Assembly: GCA_950295325.1 (NCBI GenBank)
Contig: OX485805.1
Span: 29,375,501 to 29,439,500 of the forward strand
DNA length: 64,000 nt
Source: Polytrichum commune
Lineage: Eukaryota; Streptophyta; Polytrichopsida; Polytrichales; Polytrichaceae
Direction: 5' to 3'
Numbering within the stretch: position 1 is the stretch's first letter; the number at the start of each line of letters is the position of its first letter. The notes beneath the pieces were generated by a model that was given only the letters and a program-made list of their open reading frames with translations, ran no database searches and was not told the DNA's origin. This document shows, piece after piece, positions 23,241 through 35,500 of this stretch. The position numbers and the translations under genes are program-made.

Positions 23241-26200
23241 TTATGGTTCAAAGAAGTGGCCGGAGTGATCACCATAGTCGTCGCTGCTGTAAAACTTGGT
23301 GTTGGGATGCATGCATTTCCCCTCACAGCTCCAGTGGCGCTTGCGCTCATTAATGAACCAATTGTTGATCTGTTTCATGTTTAATTCACATGTTTTCTGC
23401 AGGTACGTCTTCTCCGATTCCTGCACATATTTTAAAATGTAGTAAGGTAGATGGATCTTATATGGTTACTCTCTCTGTCTAGCCCACTTCTCCTAAGATA
23501 TGTAATGCTTAGCAAATTTAAAATCAAGGCTGTAGCCACTTTCCTCATAATTTTTTGGAGCTCATATGAACATCTTATTCATTATGAAAGTGTCAAGATT
23601 CTTGTGCTCATCAAGTGGTCAGAATGAGATTGAACTGTGGGCTCCACATATATACACCATTCTAGGTTCAGTAGTGAACAAAGTTTGGGGAAGGCCTATG
23701 TGATCACTTAAATAGAAACTTAAAGAGGGAGAGAATCATGACTTAGAGCTCTTATAGCTTTTGGATCCCACCTCCAATTCTGAAACTCTAAATCACAATC
23801 TGCGTGTTTCGCAATTGCTAATGCGATAAGATAATTTCCAATGGGATCCAACTGTCCAATTGGATCCAACCGTATGTGGAGTTGGAAGTGTCCACAATAG
23901 GCCACGTACCTAATCTAAGTGTGATACTAAATATTGACTAGGGAGACAAATCGGACTTAACTGCATCCATTTTCCTTGTAAATTTGGGACCTCATATGAA
24001 CACCTCACTTTACTATCAAATTGAAGATTCTCTTTCTTCTTAAACCATCATAAACCTAGGTCCACCCCCTTTTGGGTGTCTGTTCTTAGATCCACACTCA
24101 AACATAGGTGCCCGATTAGGATAATTAACTGGGAAATAATGGAATTAGGCCCGTGAATTACCTCTCTAAAACAATAGAGTTATCCTAATGAACCAATACG
24201 GAATGTCTTCCGCTCAAACCTCCATATCGACTCCAAGCATGCACCGAACATTGACCGAACATGGAAAGCACTGTACGCAAACAGCGAACTCCTGACCAAA
24301 ACTCGGTTGAAACAAAGCTTAACTCTAGTAACTGCTGTCAAGTTCGTTGCAGCAAAGTCCAAGAATTAGTAGCACCCAATAAATTAGAGCACATTTGGAG
24401 AATTATTAACCGGGATGAAAGTGAATCGTGCGGCACTTACCGAAGGGTAAGGCCAATGCGCATGGTGGTTAAACCAGTTCTTGAGGATGTGGCGGGCGTT
24501 GGAAGGCAGCTTCCCTTTCTTGCGCACCCGGAGGAACTCCGCCTTGAGGTTGCCGATGTGCCGGCCGTATTTCTTCTGAAGCAGCTTCTTGATCTCAGCA
24601 TCGGACGCGGTGGCGTCGATGACAATGCTTTCGTCGACGTCCAGCGGGTACATGATATTCGCGATATCCAACGACTCCAGCTCCTCCCCACACTCTTGCG
24701 GGCTGCTCGCCTCCATGGGCCCGATTGCAAACCTAAATCCATAGTTGTCCTCCTCATCGGGCCGAGCTGCACCAAACAAAAAAAAAACGAAACAAAAGTG
24801 AGTTTACATCACTAGGGTCCACGACCAAAGCAACTCCGAAACCGAGCGATCCATTTCAAGGTCGAGAGCATGATTCTTGGACTGTTTGAGGGAGTTTACA
24901 TCAGGGTCAGGTCCAACATAACATTATTCAGATACATGACAATGTTCTGTAGGACTGAGAATATTCCACTGAATATATCTAAATATTCTTCACATTCAGC
25001 CTGAATGTGAGGAATATTTAGAAATATTTAGTGGAATATTTTTAGTCTTGAATGTGAGAAATATTCAAGATTATTTTGTGGAATACTGTCAGTCCCACAA
25101 AACACTGTTATAGATATGAATAATGTTATGTCTAAGATTTGCAAAAAACAAAATAAAAGTGAAGCAGTGTTGATTTGGCATCACTTTCCCGTTACATTTT
25201 GTCGGTTTCAACTAAAGACAATACTACTCCTTAGTTGACGACCCGATCTTAAAGATGGAGTCCAAAAGTAAGCTTTGAGGTCCATTGAAGGGTGTTTTGG
25301 ACCCCAAGCTGCAATGCAAACCCACTCAAGGGTCCAAGACCAAAAAACTTCAAAATCGTACGATCCTATTATGGTCGAGAGCATAATTATGGACAAAAGG
25401 AGTTTACACTAGGGTCAGGTCCAAGATATGAAAAAAAATTGAAGTGACACTAAATTTGGCATCACTTTCCCGTTAAATTTCGTCGGTCCCAACTCAAGAA
25501 AAATACTCCTCCTAGTTTGACAACCCGTTCTCAAAGCTTTAGATCCATTGAGGGGTGTTGGGGACCCCGAGTCTCCTGGACCCGAGCCTTAATGTAAACC
25601 CACCCAAGGGTCCAAGACCAAAGAAACTTTGAAAATCAAACAACCCAATTGGTTAGGAGCAAGATGTTAAATCCAAGGAGTTCACACGAGGGTCCGAGTC
25701 CAAAGTATACAAAACTGAAGTGCTATTAATGTGGGCACTACTCTTAATATATCCTCATCTAACTTACAACGATCTTGAAAATAGAGTAGATGGTTCTGTA
25801 ATCAGTGACAAAATTACAGCAGTCAACACTGCTTGCAGTCTGAGGTTCTCATTATGCTTGATGAATTACGTATTGCTCTATACAGAGACCATACGATAGA
25901 TTTAATTCTTATCGAAACATTCCAACTAGGTTGCTGCCAGTAAATTCAGCAGGCTTCTTCCATACAAAGTAAACTGATTCTTTCTCCTATTTCTCTACAT
26001 TGACAGTCTTTGCATGAGGATTTGTGTACAATTCAAACGAAACAAACTTATTATCATTTAGCTGTGGTAACCAAGGTGATGACATACATACAAGAGCATC
26101 CTTTCCCATTAAATAACTTTCCTGCAGAAATAAATTATGGAACCTAAATGCAATCTTGTGGCACAGAAGAAGCATATAAAAGAAAAGAATGCATTTTAGT

Positions 26201-29200
26201 GGAATCGAAAATTAGTCCGCACCACACTAATTGCAATTATACATTCTATATAAAAGCCTGGGTTGGTTGGACACGGAAAACTATGCAAACCTCCTCAACA
26301 GCATCATTGGAAATATGAAAACTGTAGTAATTAACTGGGCCGGTATTTGACAGCCTTGCTCATTGTCGAAAATTGGACCATAATTAACACACGCATATTG
26401 CTCATTAGACTTACGTAGCAGTCAAGTCCGATTTAAATTGTCTAGCTTCACATACAGGAATGATCATATCACACCTATTCGTGGTCTTAGTATTTGTGTG
26501 CGGTAATCATTTGAGGTCAATAGTACATGAACTTTGAAAAAAACAATTATGATTAAATGGGATCAAAATCATTTGATGACTGTTCATTATCGAGGTACAT
26601 GTGGGCTTTATGTGTCGTCACTCTTCTCAATTGGACATCTATATTTGAGCTGTGGTATATGGAAAGGCTAGTAGTTTATATATAAGGACGGACATCATAA
26701 AGGTCCACATGTCACAATGAGATTGGACTAAGTACGTGCTAAAACTATAAACACCATTCTAGGTCCAACAATTAACACGCTTGGGACTCAGGAAAGCCTA
26801 TGTGATCATTCAAAGCAGAAAGAGGATCTTCACTTTCATCCCTTACAGCTCTGGCATCTCATTCTCCGATGTGAAACTTTCCTAATTGGGGTTGGGGTGC
26901 AAAAGTCGTAAAAGGTCAAAGTGAAGATCCCCTTTCTCTTTTGAACAACCACATAGGCACTTCCAAACATGTTTAACTACCGAACCTAGAAGGTGTTTAT
27001 AATTTTTAGCACATAAATTATCCAATCTCATCGCGACATGTGTCTATCCTTAGTGTCCTTCTTTCACTACAAGCCTTGCCACAATAGGGCCGCATACCTT
27101 AGATTTTGCCGTCACTGTTTCTGTCCTACCTGTTCTTATTATACCACAAATTCTATTCTTCCAGTACAGACATACGGTCCCCATACGATATCCAATCCTT
27201 GAATGTACGAATGACATGTATAATACACGTATGTTCAATATGTTATTTACGAATACCCTACGACACAATGTACCCTACACTCAGGTCTGATTGGGCACGT
27301 CCCTGTCTGAATGCAAGTTCCAGATCATCTATTAGAGGTTAGAAGCAATCACATGATGACATGCGGCTTTTTTTGGGGGGGGGGAGGGGGGGGGGGGGGG
27401 GACAATACGTAGCTTGATTAACCATACTAGGGTGAGTCTGTATAGGAGATCCTGCAACCCACATTGACCTCTATGGATGCAGCATAGAATTTTGAGACAG
27501 TGTTAGGGGAAATAGTATTGATGTAGGTTAATTAATTAGTGTCAATCGGGTTAATTATGTAAACGGTGCTTTGGGAAAAGCACCATTCGTTGGATAGATT
27601 ACGATACATATTAAAGTGGAAGGATAGCTATAACGTAGTAGGCTTACTCTCCACATAGTGGCCACAGATGTCTTCGAGCTCTTTGGTCGTTGTATCCTTG
27701 TACGCCATGAACTTGTTGAAAGGCTCCCGCATGTCCTCCTGGAACCTTGATAACAGGTCTATGTAGCCTTTCTGTGCAAATAATAAACCACAATATTAAA
27801 TCTCAACTCATTAGGTAAAGTGGATCAGATTAATACATAAGTAGTTTAGAAAACCTCTGCAGAACTGATGAGGGGGTTTAGTAGCTAGATACATTGCGAG
27901 CATGGATTTTTTGAGTCTTGGGGTGGCAATTACTCTCCCTTAAATTACAACAGTTGTTTCTAAATCACTCCTAATACTCCTAATGGGATTGGTGATTTGT
28001 TCTTTTACGACAACGAGGAACACGCTTGGCAAGAGGGGATTGGGAGGAATCCTTTAATATGATTTGTGGTTTGAATTAGAAAAGGTTTGGTCTTTCAGAC
28101 ATTGTCATTTGTAGTTCACGCAATTAGAAGCAATTTTTGAAAAATAGGGGTATACCCCTTTATTTTAGAACAGTTATTTGAGGTAATGTTGACATTCTGC
28201 ACTCAAAGTTCGGGTCGGCAACTATGTGACATAGCACTCTCAGGGCTCACCCGTCTTTAGAACTTCAAAAACTTACTGAACATGGAAAGTTTTATGTGCA
28301 AAACAATTAACCAACTCCCAACCAAAGCTATGGTTGAATTCAAGGATAACTCTAACATTGTAAAGTTTAGGGAATGTTAACCCTGTATGTAGTTAATAGC
28401 TAGGAGAGAAGAAAGGATTTAAGGAAAGGGAAGGAAAGGGTGATATATATATAAATACCATGAAGTGATCCAAAGAAGGGTCATCTCCAATCTGTGAGAT
28501 TTCTCCTGCATCCTGATACCTCTGATACTTCTTTGTCAGATCGTCCAGCTTAGCACGCAATCCTGCAGGCGCCCCGACCTGCAGACAGAATATAGAGGAA
28601 ATTGGTGATGATCGGTCACAATTTTGAATTCAGTTACAGCATGATGTAGTTTAATCACTGAAAGAAAAAATTTATTTTCTCAAGTAAGTAATGTCTTTCG
28701 TGGATTCTATGTATATATCATGGGAAACGCAACAACAGTTCACACATGCACCATGCAAGCAGCAGTTCAAAAAAATTCATAATTCAACGTCAGCAAGACT
28801 TGTAGCTAGAAGTACGACCCTTTCTGATGAAGGAAATTATGGATTTATACTTTATGGTTCAAGAATCACATGTGCAGTAACGTAAGGGAAGCTGATTATA
28901 AACCGATATATGACTGTTAACCTGCCGGTCTTTTTGGATACCAAAACGTCCTGGAAGGAAGAAAAAATTCCTTATCAGGAGAGCAGGAATGTCAAGAGAA
29001 GGGTGATAAGGGTACCTGGGTGGCAACTCTAGTACCGTTGTAAGACTCTAATTTAGAGCTGAGATTCAAAGTATTAGAACTTCTAATATGAAGAATGTGC
29101 TCTTATCAGAAGATATCATATCAGATGTATACTAAAATTTTAGAATTTAATTTTCTGAGAACTAGGAGGTCTCCATGCGCGGTTACTCCTAGCTTGTTTA

Positions 29201-31673
29201 AGAAGCTTTGTTTCTTACAAATTTTCAAACCAACCTTTTTTTGGGGGTCTGGACAAAACTTTGATGATCTAAACACTTACTATATGGTGTCATTGGAGTC
29301 CTCTCAATACCCTCTTTCTACACATTGTGCAGGTCTATGCATAATATCAAGTCATAAACTCTTAGGTGCATCAGGAAAGAATAAAATTTTAGAGCTGCCA
29401 TTTTAGGAAGAAAGAGTTTCCACCCCGGGATAGGGATCAACTCAAGCCCACGTCAAACGTTTGCTTAAATATTTTTTGAATGGATCAAACTTCCTTGTCA
29501 ACTGCACATAACTAATTGCCGAGGTAAAATTAAAGCAATGTGGACCAAAGCAAGAAGAGGGGGGACATGATGAGCATACCTTGTAGATTCTCACATGAGC
29601 GAGCACCATTTCGGCGTAGAAAGGATGCTCAACGATGGCCGCTCGACTATACTGTTCTGCAGCTGATCTCTCGTCCGGGTTCATCAACTGCTCCTGCTCC
29701 AGAGTGAAGATGAAATTTATGTAATTATCACAGCTTGTTACAAAAAGGACTTATATACCGCAACATTAGCCTACATTCCACTCGACATGACAGAACTGTT
29801 ACAAAAATAATTATTTGTCTGCATCACAAGCAGGGACCTCCATGTAGCGCATCACCTATGAGGTAATTTGCTAGTGAATTGGGAGAAGTACATCAATCTG
29901 TGAATTATAGTGTTTTTGTTCACGATCCATGGGGGTTATCTGCCTCCGGTAAGGCGGAGCTCTTGTGACACTGTATAATTACTTAAATGTGTGTGTGTGT
30001 GTGTGTGTGTGTCTAAACTTGAGATTGTTGTTGGTTAGAATTCGCTTAATTGATTTGCTCACAAGATATTTGTCTTTTGACATAGTATTTCAGCCTGAAT
30101 CTTCACTACCAATCAATGGCATTGCACTGGTAACAGGCAATGTCAAATGGCTGACACAGTTATGAAGTTACTGAGCGGATGCATCAATGATACAGACACT
30201 TATCGAAGCTTGAGCTTCTTTAATCCTGCATTTAGTTCGCTCTTGGTCCCCTCTTGGTATGTCTTCAATGTGCTTGCTCAACTGCAATTTCAGTTTACTT
30301 TGGGGATATTGCAGGCAACTTGCATAATTTCATTATCTGCAAGAATATTATGGAAGTCTGCCATGCAAGCCAGCTAGCTCTCCTTTGGAATATATGATTT
30401 CCATGAGCTTGCCTGCTCAGCAATTTCGTCGTCTGCATCGCTGGAAGCACCCGACAACGATCCAGATGATGTTGTTGTTGTATGTTCCTGCACAATACGA
30501 GTAGCAGACTTGGTTATCGCCAGCAAAAGATCGGAAGAGCGGGGACACAGAAGCTCCCGCCGAAGCTCCTTCATGTCTCGATACAAACTCATCTCTGCAG
30601 GCGACGACTGCATAAGTTGAACCTCGCCATTCACATTCGAGATCACGGTGGCATTTGGAATATGATTATTATTGTAAGAGCCTGGGGAAATGTTGTTATA
30701 ACTGCCAGTCATATTCATCATCGCCGCCGGATTCATCACAGATGCAACTGGTCTCATCACAACATCTTGCTGATTACTGTCGGGCGCTGCATGAGGGGCA
30801 GCCGGCATGTAATTAGCTGTCACTCCGAAGTTGGTGTCGGAGCTTGTCATGTGATTGTTGCTGCTCATGTCCACGTTATAGCTGGGATGGTAAAAGCTGT
30901 ACTCGTAAAACGCATGCTGGCCGGTAGGATTTATACCCTGCTCCTGCTGCTGCTGCTGCTGCTGCTCATCATGCATGTCAGATTCTGTTGACATCTCTTC
31001 AACAAAACTGTAAGGGCGGAGTGCTGAGCCGTGCTCCCCAACTTGCTGATGCCAATGGGCATCTGCTTCTTGTTCCTCATATTCGTCTCCTTCTTGAATC
31101 TCTGTGTAGACATCACAACAACAGATCAATTGCATCGAAGCCCATATTGAGGTCACTGGTTGACATATTAATGTTAGTATCACTAATTTCACCACGTTGA
31201 TGGACTCTCATTGAATTTACAAGGTGGAGTACTTGTAATGTCGTTGAAGAAACAGCTTTCCCTTCACATGTGAGGATGTTGTTTGTAGGCAGTAGTCCTT
31301 GTCGAATCAGCTCCTGCTTAATTAATTCGTTTCGGGATGGGGTTCTCTTAACCATGTCAAACTTCGGATATAGTCCCAAAAGATGATTGGGCAGCTGAGG
31401 CCGGAGGGTTCTGTTCAATATTGCAGTTTCTGAGAGTGACTAAGAGAAACTCCGGCAAAACTGTTCTTATACTCGAAGTTTTAGAGCTTAATTACCTTCA
31501 ATGGCTGCAACGCGGTCGGAACTAATTCTCCAGAAGTCTCGCATCGAATCGACATTCTGGTGATCATCTGCAGGATATCTGCTGCCTTGCTCCCCTTCCG
31601 CCTCCATCATTTGTAGCTGGTGATGTTGATGCTGTCCTACAAACTCCTCTTCGTGCTCTCCAGTATCAGCCAT
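23241..31673 (-). CDS. KNOX1: KNOX (class I-like) TALE homeodomain transcription factor
   Basis: KNOX proteins are nuclear TALE homeodomain regulators that pair with BELL partners; in early land plants they control diploid development (family knowledge). Exons: 31673-31496, 31101-30413, 29693-29580, 28578-28459, 27771-27648, 24766-24441, 23420-23241; phases close to 576 residues. Residues 1-290 are acidic and low in complexity, with a run of seven Gln. KNOX1 (about 306-345) includes [16 protein letters not shown] and [15 protein letters not shown]2 (about 368-408) has [20 protein letters not shown]. The ELK domain (466-487) reads [20 protein letters not shown]. The homeodomain (about 488-550) has the PYP loop and [13 protein letters not shown]; the usual INQRKRHW has Gln where this has Glu. 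The intron inside the homeodomain after WPYPS is at the conserved KNOX site. Intron 2 is GC-AG. ELK and KGKLP resemble class I more than class II. Confidence 0.93.
23550..24175. mobile_element. Foldback copy of family A in KNOX intron 7
   Basis: Arms resemble the family A foldback at 26620-27090: a left part with ACACCATTCTAGGTTCAGTA and AAGGCCTATGTGATCA, and a right part with TAAACCTAGGTCCA and GTGTCTGTTCTTAGATCCAC. It occupies most of the last KNOX intron (23421-24440). No gene lies in it. Confidence 0.6.
24797..25716. repeat. Three-unit tandem repeat in KNOX intron 6
   Basis: Units begin about 24797, 25160 and 25444 (about 280 bp each once the inserted MITE is removed). Shared blocks are TTGGCATCACTTTCCCGTTA, AGGGTCCAAGACCAAA, a TCGAGAGCATRATT-like block and GGAGTTTACAYYAGGGTC. 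The array begins within 30 bp of the acceptor of the ELK/homeodomain exon and extends upstream into the intron (24767-27647). Confidence 0.85.
24913..25135. mobile_element. Nearly perfect palindromic MITE in KNOX intron 6
   Basis: The outer inverted repeat is ACATAACATTATTCAGATAC on the left against the right end read back (ACATAACATTATTCATATC). The inner arms AATATTCCACTGAATAT and CTAAATATTCTTCACATTCA fold on their complements, so most of the about 220 bp can form one long hairpin. It interrupts the tandem array between the first and second units, so it is younger than the array. Confidence 0.75.
26620..27090. mobile_element. Foldback copy of family A in KNOX intron 6
   Basis: Two arms in inverted orientation carry the family A blocks (GAGATTGGACTAAGTACGTG and a later TCCAATCTCATCGCGACATG; CACCATTCTAGGTCC and its counterpart AACCTAGAAGGTGT). 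It has no coding capacity. It lies wholly within the large KNOX intron. Confidence 0.65.
30938..30964 (-). repeat. CAG/CTG trinucleotide run (polyGln) in KNOX exon
   Basis: A CTG/CAG trinucleotide tract within the second coding exon encodes the run of glutamines in the N-terminal region of the KNOX protein. Such tracts vary in length between strains. Confidence 0.85.
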
Positions 31674-32400
31674 GATGTTATAAACGTATATCGCAAACTT
31701 GTGATGAATATGCACACAAAATAGGCTTATATCACCTTCGCTAATGTATCTCCTCGAGCTGAAGTACCTGTGATCTTTAACTTTAGTCAATGCCAGCAAC
31801 ACCAGGTCTGCAAAGGGTTAAGTCCTTCAAACGTTTATAAGTTTTTGCAAACCAATGTGGATGGAAATGGCGGAGTTATGGCACTGATCATCACACAACC
31901 GGCCACTCCACTCCTCTCCACTCCAGTCCACTCCAATCCCTCGCCCTTGTAGCCGGTCGAACAGCTCCTCCCTAACAACAAATTCGAATTTTTTGGGTTG
32001 CTGACGACAGGAAGAACCGCCTGCCTCTATGGAGATTGAAGATGGATATTGGAGCTGCGTAAGTAGTGTAGCAGAGTCCTTGAAGCTGGGAAGAATGAAG
32101 GAATGAGGGAATGAATGCAGCGATCTAAGTTGGGATCGAAGGAGGCGGTGAGTATGTGGGCGGGGTGTCGTCGGAGAAGGCGACGTCGCCGTCATGTCGC
32201 AGAGGAGTAACCTCCGACCATGGCGAAGGGATTGACGCCGAGGAGACGCTGACAAGCGCCTGCGACCATGGCAAGTCACGCTGAGACGGCGAGCACGTGA
32301 GGCATCGCGGACGCTGACCGGCGTCTGCGACCACGGCTGCCCTGCTGCCGCTAGCTCATCGTAGTAGAGCGGCCGTAGCGTCCTGAGGCTCGCGGGTGCC
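31674..32400 (-). promoter_or_regulatory. KNOX 5' leader and GC-rich promoter
   Basis: The DNA upstream of the KNOX ATG becomes clearly GC-rich at 32100-32400, with a short local duplication (GACGCTGAC..GCGACCA blocks near 32248 and 32308). A CT-rich patch at 31906-31945 repeats CCACTCC. No credible conserved protein is encoded, so I read it as leader and promoter. Confidence 0.5.
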
Positions 32401-32539
32401 TAATCCCTATCATGGTATTTAGTGGACCTAATTTATGACCCGGTTTTGCCTTGATTAGGGCTAATCGTTTAGTACACTAGCGGAAAAACTTGACTATTTC
32501 AATTGTTCATTGCGTCTTGGCCATTGCGATTAGTGGTGA

Positions 32540-35500
32540 GAAAATGCATAAATAAATCATTTTGCTCGGGGAGGGTCACTGACGAAAATCGTAGAAACAA
32601 TGTGCGATGAAAATGGGGTCTAATATATGCATTGTAGATAAATTTTGCAAACAAAAAAAAACATATAATATAGGGGGGTTTTAAGTAATGAAACATGTTT
32701 ACATGTAAAATACCATCACATATAATGGCCTCTTTTATCTAGTCAATACATGTAAAATAACGTGGAAACAATTGCTAGGGGTAAGGGGTCTAGGGTAGGG
32801 TTTGTGCTAGTGGATGAAAAGAGGTAATTTTGTGTTGAAAAAAGTTGGATGGATGACTTCATAGGCTGGCTAGCTTGAACGTTATTGTACCAATGTATCC
32901 AATGTGGAGTTAATGTTCTCTACCTACGTGCCGGGAGGGAACATTTCAGCGCGTTGTTTGAATTGCAATCTTTTTTCCAATTTTCTTTGGCAATATAAGT
33001 AAAATAAGGTATTTTAAAATGATTCCCCCCCCCCCCGCCCAAAAAAATAATTACTGATAGGGTGTTTTAAAATACAAGCATTTACCTTTATTTTGAAAAA
33101 AAACCATACCTTATAATCTTTCTATAAGATAAATAACCCCTCGATAAATAGGACCTAAGCGCAAGTGTATGTGAAATATAAGAGGGAGTGATCCCCCGAG
33201 TCATTTTGGTTATCAATTGTCTAATAATTGCAAGTAAGATCTTTTGGTTGACAACCAAAATGATATATTTATGCATTTTCTCACCAAGAATGGCAACAAA
33301 TTGTTATAATGGACAAGCTTTCTTCTAGTAATATGGGAGGTTTGAGGCCCTCATCCCATGGCCATCTGTGAAACAAGGGTTCGTCCATAGGGCGAGATCC
33401 CAATAATTACACAACCGTTATTTTCTAGAAAGCCCCGGGGTGGGGGGCCGCATGATGCATAAAGAAACATGGGCCACTCAACATTCCACCAAAAGATTAT
33501 GTAAAGAATGCCGTCACAAATTGTTGGCGGACAATTACACATGGTGATGCATCTTGCAACAATAAAGACACAAAGGCTCCATGACATTACATATATGTAA
33601 AATGGAAGGCCTAAGGAGAATTAAGGGGGGGGGGGGGGGCGATTTGGAATTGAAGCCTCTGATGAGGAGATTTTAGACTATAACTTATCCACAAAATACA
33701 AATGAAATGAACATGCATGGGGCTTCGCAACAAGCCACTTGCAATTGATGCCACAACCAAAAGGGCCCTACTTTTGTAACAAGTTTCTATGTTTTGTATT
33801 GGTAAAGAATGTGGCACTATCGCATACACTTTCAACTTCGCAAACATTTATGGCCATTGTGCCATTGGGAATCATCCAGTCATAAATAATTGCGATTCAC
33901 AAAGAGTAGTATCATTTCATTGTTCAAATTTGGAGTACGAATGCAAATGCTATTTGAGTGCAAAGAACATCGGCTCCTTTTTTAAATGGCCTCATATGAA
34001 TGCCCTCCCAATTAAGTATACTTTTGAACCTCAATCATGTTGAAACAAATAACCAATCTCATATCAACACACACACGTTTTTTGGGCACTTATTCTTAAC
34101 AAGGTACAAGCCTTGCCATATATTGTAGAGGGTGGTTCATTTCAGCTTAATTAGTGTTGGAGCGTAGTTTCCATGAGGGATATAAGTGGGTTTTGGCCAA
34201 TACAAGCACTACATGTGGTAAAAAGAAGAAGAAGATTTATTTAGTATTTTTGTCAGAATAGAGAGCCCTCTAGAGTAACACTTAAACATAGACTGTTGGT
34301 TAAGAAGAGATATCACATCAGGCCCACAAATACATTGGTGTGACCGTGTGAGTGCCCTTGACACATGAGAGTGGCTCATGCATGCAATAGGACATGTGGC
34401 TAGTGCATTACACCGCATAATGAATGATGCCTTTGCATTTTCTATGCAGGATTTATTTGTTAATAGATATGATGGCTATTAGTAGAGTGCATGCACTCCT
34501 AACCAATCACTTAAGAGATTTTGGGCCAAATTTGGAGAAGTACAAGGTCGTGTAAAATTTTCCCATGTAAGAAAATAGAAATCAAGAGGATTGCAAATTT
34601 TGGGTAATTTAAATTCTTAAATTGAAATTATTGTGAATTTTGGAGCCAAAGTTCGCCCAAACACATTACTAGTGTCTAGAGTCTATCATAGAGCTCATTT
34701 GGAGACAAATTCCTCCTTACTTTAGCACTTCAAATTGGGGACATGTGTCATGGCATTATTGATTCCCTGGTGATACCATAACCAAAGTTGGAGGGTTACG
34801 GTTGGTTTCCATGTAGGCTGCTTCACTCACCAAATTCTAGTGGAAATGTAGATTTCCCCTAGCTAATGGCATCTACATTTCCACTAGGATCTGGTGGGCG
34901 CAGCGGCCTACATGGAAACTAACCCTTAGAATCCATGACACATGGAATCTTATTTTAACCACCCACAAAAAGAAATTATTGAAATGAATCCCAACCTAAT
35001 TGAAATTATGGCACCCTATAGACTCCTGATGGGGTTCTAATTGAGAATAAGTGTTTCTACTCTAGATGCTCAAAGGAGCTTTGGTTTTGTGATGCACCGC
35101 TCCATTATTAAGTTGGAGTCCCTCTCTAAAAAGATTTCATCTTTGGTTCAGCTCATTACAAATGGCAAATAAGATATGTGGATGCTTCTCGGTTCATCTT
35201 TCATGTTCTCCAACTTCTACCCATTACAATTACACAACAAAACTCATGTTGCATTAGCAAATCTATGATGAAACATATGCTAAAGCCAACTTGAAATTCG
35301 GACCTCTTGTTATTTAGTCATGGTTATCGGAAGTGCATGTTCGTTTGATTTCTCAACTGGATACATAGGTCCTCCCAATTGTGTTCGTTATTGAGTGTAG
35401 AGTACACTAAATATGATATTTAGTGTCATCATTTCTAATTATTTTGCTCAATACTAATTGTAAACCGCGGTATAGTGTCACCAACACTAAGCGTAAACCC

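Noticed and set aside
30374-30412. KNOX upstream exon reading through to a stop at 30374
   Set aside because: The frame is open to a TAG, so a truncated protein was considered. A phase-matching GC donor at 30412 that restores a continuous KNOX protein is more economical; the read-through form could exist as retained intron.
30482-30991. 169-codon plus-strand frame over the KNOX exon
   Set aside because: His/Leu-rich shadow of the Gln/Asn-rich KNOX exon; no family resemblance.
31827-32334. Arg/Ser/Pro-rich minus-strand frames upstream of KNOX
   Set aside because: GC-rich leader/promoter composition explains the long frames; no conserved domain and no splice path into the KNOX start is needed.
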